Assembly (NCBI RefSeq): GCF_042242105.1
Contig: NC_092034.1
Location: 4,583,144 to 4,647,143 of the forward strand
Direction: 5' to 3'
DNA length: 64,000 nt
Source: Pempheris klunzingeri
Lineage: Eukaryota > Chordata > Actinopteri > Acropomatiformes > Pempheridae
A program made the translations under genes and the position numbers. This document shows, piece after piece, positions 14,620 through 32,600 of the stretch. The notes below the pieces were generated by a model. The model had not been told where the DNA came from, did no database searches, and saw only the letters and a program-made list of their open reading frames with translations. The stretch's first letter is position 1. Each line of letters starts with the position of its first letter.

Positions 14620-17380
14620 AAATTATGAAACTACATTTCCCATAATTCAAAGGCACAGAAAGGGAAGCTGAACTTGTTAAGCATACGTCATTTAGTTTAC
14701 ATTTTGGCAAAATGCCTCCATTTAAAGTTTGCCAAATTAGCTATTTGCTGTTCCTGTTTACAGTGCACCCACTGATGAGCAGTTAAATGTCACTGGATTA
14801 CATTAATACCTAAGATATCTTAAAAAGATTATATTCTTAGGCAAGTTCTGTTTTACAATTTCTCTCACAGTCTTGCACCTTTAGCTCTCAAGGACATGCA
14901 CCACATGTTCTTGGTTAACGCTGACTCTATCATGGCCTTGAAGCCACCTCTAATACACTTTACATGCACTCTATAAATCACTTTATATGCAGACAGACGG
15001 CTGTTCTGAAAATAATGTGCATCCCTGCTGTGTGTCCCAGGAACTGTATTACAGAAAGATTTTGCCCAAAAACATGTCCGCACTCCACTGCTCACACCTT
15101 CCTCCCATACGTGACGTTACCAGCATCATATGCAAACATCAGTAAAGCATCAGATTTGTTGCTTTATTGTAAAAACCTTAAACTTAAACTAAACAGCGAC
15201 CATGCATCTCTCTGCAGTGGATCAGGTGGCAGATGGAGGATTGGCAGTAAACGAAGGGATCCGGTGCCAGAAGCATGCCGAGTTCACACTGGACCGTCAC
15301 AACCGATTAGTCTCAACGCCCCAGTGCACAGCAGAGGCTTGTGTTAGCACTTCGGAGATTTGTGTCTGGAGTACAAAACAATGTGAAGACTTTGGTTCCA
15401 TACTACTTAAACCATGCAACAGATTTGGCTCTTTGAAGTCAAAATTAGTGACAGGAAATATCAAACACAACAGAGTGAGTGAAGTTCAGTCATAATCTGT
15501 GACATTTTTCATCTAAATTAATGTATATTTTGTTCTGTTTTTGCTGCGATACATAAGATGATACATTAACTACATTTTTACAACCCAACACAAACAAAGT
15601 TAACGCCCACTCTGACTTAATTTCACGTTCCATTCAATCTCTAACCATTTTGTTATGTATTGAATTCATCACGTGAACAATAAAATGCAGTGAAAGCAGT
15701 GAAAAATGCTTTTAATTGCATAGTTTTGTTTGACCAAGTGTCTAAAGACATTCAGGAAACAAAGATTTTAAAACAGAGAAAAATGTTGCTGATTGATATT
15801 TGATTGAATAATTAGTCGATGTATTGTTGCAGCGCTGGGATTTTTACCAGATGAAATATGAAAACTGAGCTATGACGCTAAGAGGAGAGAGAGAGAGAGA
15901 GAGAGTGTGGCTGAGCAGGCATGAATTAGCATCAGAGTGGCTTTTAATGGTTGGCAGGACAACGACAAAATAAAAGGGAAGAGAAACGTCAAGCTGACCT
16001 TTGTGCTTCCTCCCTTCCAAGAGGCTTCTTCCTGAAGAAGCCTCAGTCATATTTGTGTAAAATCCTCTACTCCACTCTCTTGCTGCACCCCGTCTTCGGT
16101 TTCTTCGGTGCTGGACCTCTTCTTTGCTGGTGGGAAATGCGAGTGGGAAATTTTGTTGAAAGACCAATCATTTGTGCGTCAAAAACTTGCTGCTCTAAGT
16201 ACTTATCAGAGCACCAAATGTGTGTTAATTCACTGCTGAGAATACTCCCCAAAAATGCACAATTTACGAAGATTACAGTGCCCGACCGTTTTAGGAACTC
16301 TTCCCTGTATATTTTCCAATATTCATGCCTTCAGTAGGAACCAATGGCCTGAGGAGTGAGAGTCACAGACAAGGAAAACTGAAACCATTGAGAGACGGAC
16401 CAACACAGTGTTGATTTTAGGAGTTTTTATGGGATTTACTGACAATAATAATAATATAGATCAATGCCAGAGTCATCCAATAAAATAAAGCAATTATTTT
16501 TGTATTATACAAAACATTATCACATAAATATTCCATACATGTTCATTCCAACTCTTCACTGAAGCTACATAATGCTTCTACTGAGTGACGTACACCAACT
16601 TTTTATGGCATTTAATACGTATGTCTGTTAAAATTCCATCTTATTTTCAAAAAAAACAATTAAAAAAGTATAAAAAATTTATAAAAAGAATAAAAGAAAC
16701 TGAGTTAATGAAATAAGTACAAAAAACACGTGCATTTGTATTCAAATGTATATGTATGTATATATGTATTTACAGTATACTTTGATGATCCAATTCGATA
16801 TTTCAGTTAAGTGAAGGTAGACAAGCCCGGATCAAAACAACACTTGCAAATAATTCTTTGTGCGTGCTTTGACCTCTATGACATACCAAACTATAAAGAG
16901 TATATATCTGTTTTGATTAATAGTCAATCTGTTGTTTAGCCCCTGATGGTGAGCTGGCACTACAACTGTGGATATGTGTTGACCACAGTTGGTGGAAAAG
17001 CAAAACCATATGACCAGATTTGGCTCGTATTTATACTGCTGACAAGGCAAAAGGGAGGTGTGAAGCTTTGCTCACTGGTATAAAATGTTCTAATAAAAGA
17101 GGCACAATAAATAAAGACTGTTAAAAAATACCAAAACATCATTTTAAAAGCCTGAATTCTACTGAAACGACATCTGAATCCCGTTCAGACTTGAAAAGCA
17201 AACAAAAAAGATTCAAATAGTGCAGCTACCATTTCAGACAGGAAGCTTCTCTTACAGATTATGACCTGCCTGTTGTGCAAGAAGGGATAAACCAAGCGTA
17301 GAGAGATGTAAAATAAAATTAGAGAACTTAATGAGAACTCAGCCGACGACTCCTGTCTTGTCTTTCCAGCTTCCTCATTG
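14620..17380. other. Intergenic region between convergent cbln and ripk3 genes
   Basis: AT-rich. It contains a (GA)n run at about 15884-15906 and presumably the ripk3 3' UTR at its right end (minus strand). The open frames at 14964-15347 and 15951-16337 show no domain and no codon bias I can recognise, so I do not call them genes. I could not assign a ripk3 polyadenylation signal with confidence. Confidence 0.45.
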
Positions 17381-23734
<6,354 letters not shown>

Positions 23735-24690
23735 AGTTCACTGCAGGAGGAAGTATTTATGACAATTAAGCCGTTACAGGTCTACGGACTTTGTTCCTCA
23801 GAAACAAAGAGGATCTTACCAGTGACATTGCTATCAAAAAGATTCCTATTTCATTTTAATGTTGCGCTTTGTGCTCATTCAGGTTAAACATGATGTTTTT
23901 AAGGCTAACTGATATTTTGTGACTAAACATCTTCAAGTTTGGCATTTGGCCACAAGGAGGCAACAGAAAGATTAATTCAAATTCAAATACAATCAAAGCA
24001 TTTCGTGTTTCTTGACCTAGAATTACATCCTGGCATTTAAGGAGACAAATTTACGTCAGTCTGTGTGACAGCGTCTTTGCACGTTACTGCTACTTTTGTG
24101 ACAAATAACGTTCTGGGTTAATTCTGATTCAGTTTTGTAAAATAAAGATAAAAAATGATGAGTTGTTTTAGTTTACAGTCATAACTATATTGCTTGCTTT
24201 TATTCCTGAAGGAGTGGTAATGTAAAATCCTAACAAGTCACAGTCATAAAAATGCATCTGTATAGTTTTTATATCAAGTTATATGTATATGTACTATAAT
24301 TTATATTCATTCTTTAAAAAACATTTCTGATTTTAGTTTTTTGTGTTAAATTAAGAGTGCCTTGATACAGGAAATCCATTGTACAGAGCCATGGTTCCTG
24401 TACAAATAACAATTAACTTACCGAACCTGAAATCTATCGATTATTTTTTCAATAAATCAGTTATTTGGTAAGAAAGTGATGAAAATGCCTTTGGTAATGT
24501 CTTCGAATTGCTAATTTTGTGACCAACATTAAAAAAAAGAACAAGATATTCCCTTTATGTACAGTAAAACAGCAAATACTCACATTCTTTGCCTTCCTTC
24601 TTCAACTTAAAGTTTAAAAATCCTTTCTTCGGCCTCTCCCCTCTTAGATTTGATGCTATCTCTCTTTCTATCTTGCCAAACAGGAAGTAA
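23735..24690 (-). promoter_or_regulatory. ripk3: ripk3 5' UTR: intron and probable non-coding first exon
   Basis: On the minus strand the acceptor CTGCAG lies at 23741-23746, six bases before the start ATG (TGAACTATGG). A matching donor AAAGAAT|GTGAGT ends a probable 5' UTR exon at 24584, its 5' side reaching about 24680. This explains why the coding start abuts a splice site. The transcription start is unknown. Confidence 0.45.
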
Positions 24691-27353
24691 ATAAAAAGCA
24701 TAAGTTATTAGTGGCAGGGTCTGCTGTAATATATAATATAATATTACAATATAATATGATATTTTCCCTGCCTTTTCTGGCTCTTAACTCATCAAAGAAA
24801 AGGGAAAAAGCCTTCTGAGGCGCTAGAGCTTCTTTTCTGAGGTCAGTGTCACATTACAAACTTTTAAAGGCCCCTCATCTCGCACACACACCTGCCCACT
24901 CAACAGGAAACCACACTTCTTGGTGTTCAGGCTACCTAGCATGTGTCAGAAAGCCAACAGGGTGAACAAACACCTGTGAAAGGCAATACTTCAACAGTCC
25001 TACTATTGCTGCTGATGCTTATACTGTTTCATTGTATGTTAATTTAACTGCCTGGTTCTTTGTGTTATTGTATCAGACTGCATTATACTGTAAAGTACTG
25101 GCTACCTGCTGGTAAATTCGTCCCATTTTTGTTTTACAGCCAAAAACATACTGTCTAAATCTACTGTAGTTGAACCTAAAACAGCTTAACACAACAGATG
25201 CTCACTGCTTAAGCATATCAGGCCCGTATGAATCAAAAGATAACACAAGCTAAAAGGGAAAAACCACTACAAGATCAATAATTTCAAGACAAACTCACTA
25301 CTAGAATATGCAGCTGCATTTTTTCAAAATGGGGAAACCACTCACCCTGAGGGACATACTCTTCTTCCTCATCATCCAGCCATACCGACAGAGGTAAAGG
25401 GTGTAAAAAAAAAACCCTGCGCTCATTCAGTGACTTTCTACCCGAAGCAGCAGTTCTTGTTCTATCTTAACAGGCAAAAGCAGAAGTGAAACTGCATCCC
25501 ATACATCACTGGTCTACTTCTGCTTCTGGACTACTCAGCAACCAGGCAAGTATGTAGTATAACGGGTTTTTGTTTTCTCTTTCACCCAACTGCTTTTGTG
25601 TGTTTTTGTTAGTGGTGTGATTTAATTTGTATAAAGTTCTTCACTGTAACAATTCCATGGCTGATTTTCTTGTTTTGTTGTGATTAAGTCATTTCTATAA
25701 TGATATTTAATGTCCTTATATGATAGTCGTGAAGCAGACACACGGTCTGATATGGAGGAAAAGAAACACAGGGGTTAAAAGGTACTTGTCTTAGACTAGT
25801 AGGCCACTAGGACACCCAGGTAAGTACTTATTTTAAATCAAATGTTCATACCAAAAAGGATTTAGAAGGACTGTTTTAGTTTTGCCAGCAGAGGGAGTAG
25901 TCTGCACAATGACTTACAGTAAACGGTGGCTTTCATGAAATCACTTACTAAAACCATAATGTCATAATGTCGGCTTTTATGGTGCCTCTAATTTTCAGTT
26001 TTTGTTGACACTGTCATAGAGCTAGTAAAGGGGAAACCCATATTTCAAATGTGAGGTGGTTCCTTAATTTCTAGCTAATCCTGGGGCTCTGTCTTGTGTC
26101 AAAATCTAGTTTTAATACATTTTCAATACCTTAAAGCCTTTGTGTTAAATGATAGAATTAGTACTAATACAGTAAATCAGAGTGGGGAAACCATCACGCC
26201 ATTGTTTACTGGTTTGTGGTCCAATGAGTGACATGATGGGAGATCAGAGGGTGTTTACATTACACACATTACATCACCAATGTAACTCCAGAATCAGGTT
26301 AAAGGGAAATTCCACCTATTTTACAAAAAGTCTGTTTAAAAGCCTACTATAAATATTTGTATGAAGCCTTTTTGTGGATCCAGAAGGAGCTCCGCGATGT
26401 CTGATAAATTACCTCAAGTGATGTCACATGAGTCAGCGTCAGTTGGGGTTGAAGACTCCGAGTTTGACAGTGACAAAAACCTGGAGGTGAAGTGAGCAGA
26501 CATCTGTCACAGCAGCATAACACAGCCTAAACTGTGGGCAGTCGAGATGCATTGTGGGTAATGTAGGCCCTAGGTAGGTCTTGACAAGGACAACGAGCCG
26601 TGTGGAATAAAAAATACATTGTCTCTGGTTCTGCTGCTTTTTTCCCATTGGAAACGTTAAATCAGTGGAATACTCTTTCATACAGTCACACACACATCTG
26701 TTTACCTTCAGTCAATAAAAACAACTCTGATGGATATGGCTGCTTTAATCTATATTCATGTTATTGTCCACCAAAAATCAATAATGTTTTGGTCTGTAGC
26801 TCACTATTTTCTCACTTCCCTGCTTTGTCTGTGGCCCCAAATTCCCACAGACATACATTTCTATTGAATTTATTGGGGACTATTTTTCAGTTGAATATAT
26901 CCTGGTGAAAAGGCAAATAAGGGTCCAAGTTTATATCTTTGTGACTCATAAATGCTTGTTTTTAATAGTTTTTGACCATAATTGGCCACAATCACATGTT
27001 TTTGTTGTGGACAAGAAGAAAAATACAGAATATTTCCCTACTTAATCCTCTAAATGTCATGTTTCGGATCCAGATCACCTTTTATCCCCTGCATGTTACA
27101 TTTCACCAGCACAGGATGTTGTGTAGGAGGCAACATTTCTCCTCCTGTCTGACACAGACAGACTCTTTGTTTATTGGGGGCGGAGATTTGAAACCACTTT
27201 GGAAACAGATAAAGGCATTTTGAATCTATTTCTACCGGGCCAGGAGTTATGGGGACACAAACCAAGCCTCCAGTCCCCTCTGCAAAGCCTGTCTGCCATT
27301 GGCTGGAGTCAACCAGAAGTAAAAAAAAAAAAGAGAGAGAAAAACCCCGCTTC
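24691..27353. other. Intergenic region between divergent ripk3 and khnyn
   Basis: The two genes face away from each other, so regulatory DNA for both is expected here. An IRF-like motif (agaagtgaaactgc, about 25481-25494) lies about 800-900 bases upstream of the probable ripk3 first exon. Open frames at 26439-26693 and 26600-26908 have no recognisable domains. No other gene seen. Confidence 0.4.
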
Positions 27354-27944
27354 TGACGTCAGTGGAAATCCCCTTTATCTCAAGTCAAAACAACATTTTT
27401 AAAAATATACCCTAAAACACAGACTATAAATGCACTCTTTTTAGCTTTATTACAGCTGATTATTAGCTATAATAATCCTAATAAATTAACAACATCATAA
27501 ATAGCTGCTAAAAGCTTTCATTAAAGGCACTTGTGTGTGATAAAAGAGTCCAAACGCGCATTTTGTGCGTAAAGGCGCATTTACATAGAGATTGTCAGGG
27601 TGTTGTCAGCCATACCGTGACTGTCATACCCAGCCAGAAATATCCGCCCAGCGTTTCAGATAAGCTGTGAACGCTTTTCGTTTAGTTTCGCTTTTGTGTT
27701 CGGGGTTTCCACCGGTGGTGTGATGTCCACGTCCAGCCCAGGCTCCTTCCTCACCCTCAGACGCAGACGCAGACGCGCAGGATCGGCTGTTCGTACCCTG
27801 TTAGGAGCGACCACTGACTGACTTTTGCCTCATGTGCTGAACTTTGGACGACGTGCTTTGTGATTTGCGGAAGCCTGAAGCGAGGCTGCGCTGCCTCCGG
27901 TAGCTGGAAACGAAACTCTGAAGGCGCAGAGCGATCGACCTCAC
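27354..27944 (+). promoter_or_regulatory. khnyn: khnyn promoter and probable non-coding first exon
   Basis: A CpG-containing stretch unlike its AT-rich surroundings. A palindromic CRE (TGACGTCA) sits at 27354-27361. An ISRE-like element in reverse orientation (AGTTTCGCTTTTGT, 27684-27697) adjoins a second TTTTCG block at 27675-27680. A donor TCAC|GTAAGG at 27944/27945 would end a 5' UTR exon that splices to the acceptor CTTCGCAG before 29570. Confidence 0.5.
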
Positions 27945-29570
27945 GTAAGGAGAAACATGAGGTTTTTTAACGTTTTTATTGGTTTTTAAAAACACCTAAA
28001 CTGTCTCTGCTTCTGCCTCCTGGCCTGCCTTTGCTAAAAAAACGCGTCGATTTACATAAAAAATACATGTTTCACAATACTGAGACAGCTGCCAAGTGAT
28101 CCGGCAACAGGCCATAGTTTGTACGCTGTTCATATCATTTCTTTATAGACGCTCTCAACCTACATTTTTATTACAGACTGAAGTAACTGTGAGAGGCAGA
28201 GAGAGGAAGGGGTGTTGAATAAAAGCGAAAGTTGCAAGTGATATGTCAGTGTATTAATAACAGGCTGAAAACGGAGAGACGCTGCAGCCTTCTTTACATG
28301 TTGGAGTTTGCAAAGGTATGCACATCAGGTGCAAAGTGGTGGAGTGCTAGTACCTTATCGGAATATTTCCATATACTTCCACTATGCTACACTTAATGGG
28401 GAAATGTACTTTTTTTCAATTTGACAATTACTTTTCAGGTTAAAATGGTGCATTAAAAACATGTGATAAACTCGTAAAGTACTAAGCATATCAAAGGTTA
28501 AACCACTGGTGTGTTGTGTATCAGCCACCGAAGGAGTCTCTGGTGGCTTTGCATGGACTCATGTCCCTGTGGTCCATTTTCAAACAAAATAAATAAAGTC
28601 AGCAAAGTTTGCACGCACACTTCATGCAGTGAACAGCAGAGTCCCATCAGTTAACAGTGCAGTTCGTCTAAACATCACTGCAAAGCAATTAAAAACAAAT
28701 CCCATTTTATTGATTTATTTCTTTCCCCATCTTTTTTTTATCTTGTGGACCCTTCAGGCGTCTAGTTTGGGCAACATGAACCTCCACCTCTGTCAGCTAC
28801 AACAGTAAAATGCAGCGTTACACATTGCTGCATCAGTATTTGCCATCTTATAATGTTCTTTTTCAATCTTTTTTTTTAATAAGTACATGTTTTTAAATTG
28901 TTGTATCAGTTCTTTTACTCTAGTAGAGGATCTTTGTTCTTCCACCACTGTCAGGTGCAAAGTGTGAGATGCTTTTGCACATTTGTATGGTGATAGCTTG
29001 TAGTCTGGTAGGAAATATATAGTAATATGACTACAGTATGTACAGGAATACATAGAGTGCATTTGCATGGCGGGAGCTAAGCTGCATTGTATTTATAGGC
29101 TCTATAAAAGAAGGAAGTAATTATTAATTTGTTCTCCTCTAAAGCACAAATGGATTCTGTATGTACCTTTGTATGTAATGTACCTTTAATACCTTCAGTA
29201 TGTCAATTGATCATGTCAACATGATGCATATCCTTTGAGAAATGTGTGTGTATATGTATCAAAACATCATGGCGCACACACACATCGTAAGGAGAGTTCA
29301 TTATCACAGCCTCACAGCTTTAATCATCGTTATGAACCTGATGTTTCAATATTCTGATCATTTCTGAAGCTGCACGGAAAAATAACATAATTTTCTAGCT
29401 TTGTAACTGATGAGAATGGATCATCAGCACAGTAATTAAAGCAGAAACACATTAAAACATGTTACAGCTTAAACATTATTTCATTGATTTAAAAAAAAAA
29501 TGATGGCTGGCTGTTTGTTTTCCCACATAAGTGTTAACATTTGTTGTTATGTAAATGTGTTCTTCGCAGG

Positions 29571-29597
29571 ATGTTCAGCTCTTTGACATTGGTGTAA
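29571..29597 (+). promoter_or_regulatory. khnyn: Short upstream ORF in khnyn leader
   Basis: An eight-codon ORF (ATG TTC AGC ... TAA) begins one base after the predicted acceptor and ends nine bases before the main ATG at 29607. If the exon starts at 29570, every spliced transcript carries it. Such uORFs commonly reduce downstream initiation. Its function here is inferred. Confidence 0.5.
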
Positions 29598-29606
29598 GAA
29601 CAAGGC

Positions 29607-32600
29607 ATGGACGGTGAGAGAAGTGATGGAGGCGGCGAAGCGGAGGTGGAGGATGAGTTTGCGTGCGCTGGAGAGCTGCGGGGATCTCTGGCCTCCCTGC
29701 ACAGCACCGTGGAGCGGATATTCAGGGTGTCATTTGGGATCGGGGCCGATGATTTGTCCAACAGCAACAATGGGCAGATATGGCTGAAACTACAAGGGCA
29801 GAGGAACAATGTGAAAGCAGCCAAAGTAAGGCACGGTTTCCTTATTTTGTCGTACATCAGTCAGCTTGTGAAGGCACCACACCGGTTAAGCTGTTACTGC
29901 CATTTCCAGTGCAGTTAGGTTACAATGTGCTTAGTTAAAAGGCATTGTTCCCGGGAAATGACTCACTGAGTCGAGTTTCGGTCCAAATATGTGGTGACAC
30001 ATGATGAAAATGAATTCTGTTAACTCATAAAAGCACCTCGGTGACTTACAAAGGGACTGCCACTGTTTGGTCGCTGAACCAGCACAGAAGCTCTGCTGAG
30101 CAACTTGTGGCCAAAACAATAAAAACTAGTAACGACATGACTGTAATGGACATTTACGAGCATGTATATGCAAGCCGCTGCTCAGAGCTCAGCTTGCCGA
30201 GTTAATATTTTTTATTTTAACATACTTTCTCTGTCAACTTTCTACTTCCTGCCCAGCCAGAAGACTTTCCAAAAAAACAAACTGACATATTTATATGTAA
30301 CTCTTCTTTATAGTATCCCAGTCCTGCTCCCAAGTATGAACGAACAAATATGAAGAAGAAGAACGGTACAAGACTGCAAGAAACAAAAAATAATTATTAT
30401 TTTGAGAGCAGAAAAGCCACTCATTTAAGGGCATTCGTTCTCTCAAGTCAAAACAATAGTCAGGTATCCACTGAAACAGGATGCGCTTGCTGTAATCCTT
30501 CCTGCTGTTCATACTGGCTGTTAAAAGATCCCGATCCCTTCATGCATTTTTGATACAGTAGAAATACTGTTTATCTGAAGCTAACTGAAGCTTAAGTGTT
30601 TCAAATCTCTGTGTCTCCATGTACGTGTCCTTTTTGAGCCACAGAGGAGGAATAATAACACAAAGAGGGAAACTCCTGAAAAGATGTCCACTTGGTTAGT
30701 CAAGCTTGGACAGCTGCAGCCTCATGTGAGCTACAGGCAAACTTTTCAGTACATGTTTGCCTGAAAGTAGGACTGTAATTAGGAAAGGATCTTTTAATGG
30801 TCAGTATGAACAGGAACGATTAATGTCAGCAAAGCCTGTTCCCAGTGTTCATATGTGTGCCTGACTATTGTTTTTATTAAGACAGACTTCCTTCAAAGTA
30901 TGAAAGAAATCACATTTTCACATTGCACTAGTTGCTGCGACACGTCAACATTGCCGCCATTTTGGACCGGGCCTGGAAAAACAAAAGTAAACGGGGAGCT
31001 GCGTTTTTTCTGGACAAAAACCACCATAAAGTTTACATTTCCCAACATAGTCGTCTTGATATTGAAGGGTTTATAATCTTCATGGAGTAGTAAAGAAATA
31101 GTTTTCAATCTTAAAACCCTTGAATGTCAAAAGGACTAATTGAAATTGGTTGAGGAATGTAAACGTCATAGCGCTCATTGAGAAAAGCTTCCAAAGTATA
31201 CTTGAATGTGGTCACAGGCCAGATTTGTCTGGTCCAAGATGGCGGCGATGTTGACATAGGAGGCAGTGGCCAGTGCGTGTCTATGTGTGTAATGAAATCC
31301 ATGTCATATGGTTGAAAGCTCCAGAACGGATCAAGCATTATTTTACTGATGTTAAATGGCGAACTGGTACGATTGTTTTCTCAGACTGGACGCATAATGT
31401 TTAGATTATGTCTATTACTGCAGTATTTTCACCATGACGACATTATAACAGGACAATAATGACTCAAAATATTTCTGTCTTGTAGTTATTTGTCAAAGGA
31501 CTAGTGAACCAGGAGCAGCAGCAGGAGGTTTCCTATCCTGGGGTTCTTCACTGCGTCTTCTGCGGAGCCAGAGGGCTGTTCATGGACTGCCTGATAAAAA
31601 GCACCTCAGCACATATAGTGGTGAGTGTTGCATTGGGAGTCTTCATTAAGGCAGCATTCAAAGATCACAAGCTAAAGATCTGAGAATTGAAACGCTTGAA
31701 CGAGCCAAGATAATAATTTCTAAGTTGTCACATCCTTTCCGTGACGTCCGCTGTATATGCAGCACTCTCACTTCTCTCGCTGCACACATCCTCCACCAGC
31801 ACCATCAGATCAGTGCCTCATTCTTAGTGTACTTAATGATATTGACTAATAATGTGTTATCTTGGTATTGAACGAAAAATTTCAGTATTTGTCAATATCA
31901 ATGTTGCGTCATCAGCCAAAAATGTGTCACACCCTCACTGTAACATGTGGTGCTGTCACTGGGATTTTTTTCACCTATTGTGAACATTGTTAGAAAGAAA
32001 ATATACAATTGGGAAATAAATGGGAAATTTCATTACTTCTGACAACTTTCACTTCTAGTTTGTACAGATTCCTTGGAAATAATAATAATAATGTGTCAGT
32101 TTTAAGTCAGAAGGGACTGGTCGCAAGCTTAATTTTCAGTTTCATTTTATGTGGACTGGCTGAACTGGCATATGTCATAAGTAAGTCACCCACATCAGTA
32201 ACCTGTGCCAAAGGTGTCATAAGCAATGTGATGTGATTCACATGATATTATATTCGTTTAAGCTATAAACGTGTCGAAGTAAAGTTGCTGAGCTTTGTTT
32301 TTAGCAGGTTGTGTGAACACAGTGTCTAAAGTCCAGTCCAATAAGAACGGAGCATTTTCCCCAAAAACTAAACTAGCAGACTGTTAGGAAATAGAAAATG
32401 TGCAGGCACGCTTATGTTAATACATTTTTATGTTAGTACATTTATGCTTTATTATCATGAAGTTTTAGCCTGATGCAGGACTGTGTGATAGTTGCTGTGA
32501 CCTTTATACAGACCAAAGAGATGTGTGTTGGTGTAGGATTTATCAGACTGTCCTTGCATTCTTGAGATAAAGAAGAGTTCGAGAAGGCCTTGAACAGTGA

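Noticed and set aside
14964-15347. 127-residue plus-strand frame downstream of the cerebellin gene
   Set aside because: No recognisable domain, no exon neighbours in phase, and intergenic base composition.
15951-16337. 128-residue plus-strand frame
   Set aside because: Overlaps a (GA)n region and a competing minus frame of similar length. No homology seen in either.
25481-25494. ISRE claim for ripk3 (agaagtgaaactgc)
   Set aside because: Resembles an IRF half-site pair, but the spacing is one base short and the site is about 800-900 bases from the probable first exon. Kept only as a note.
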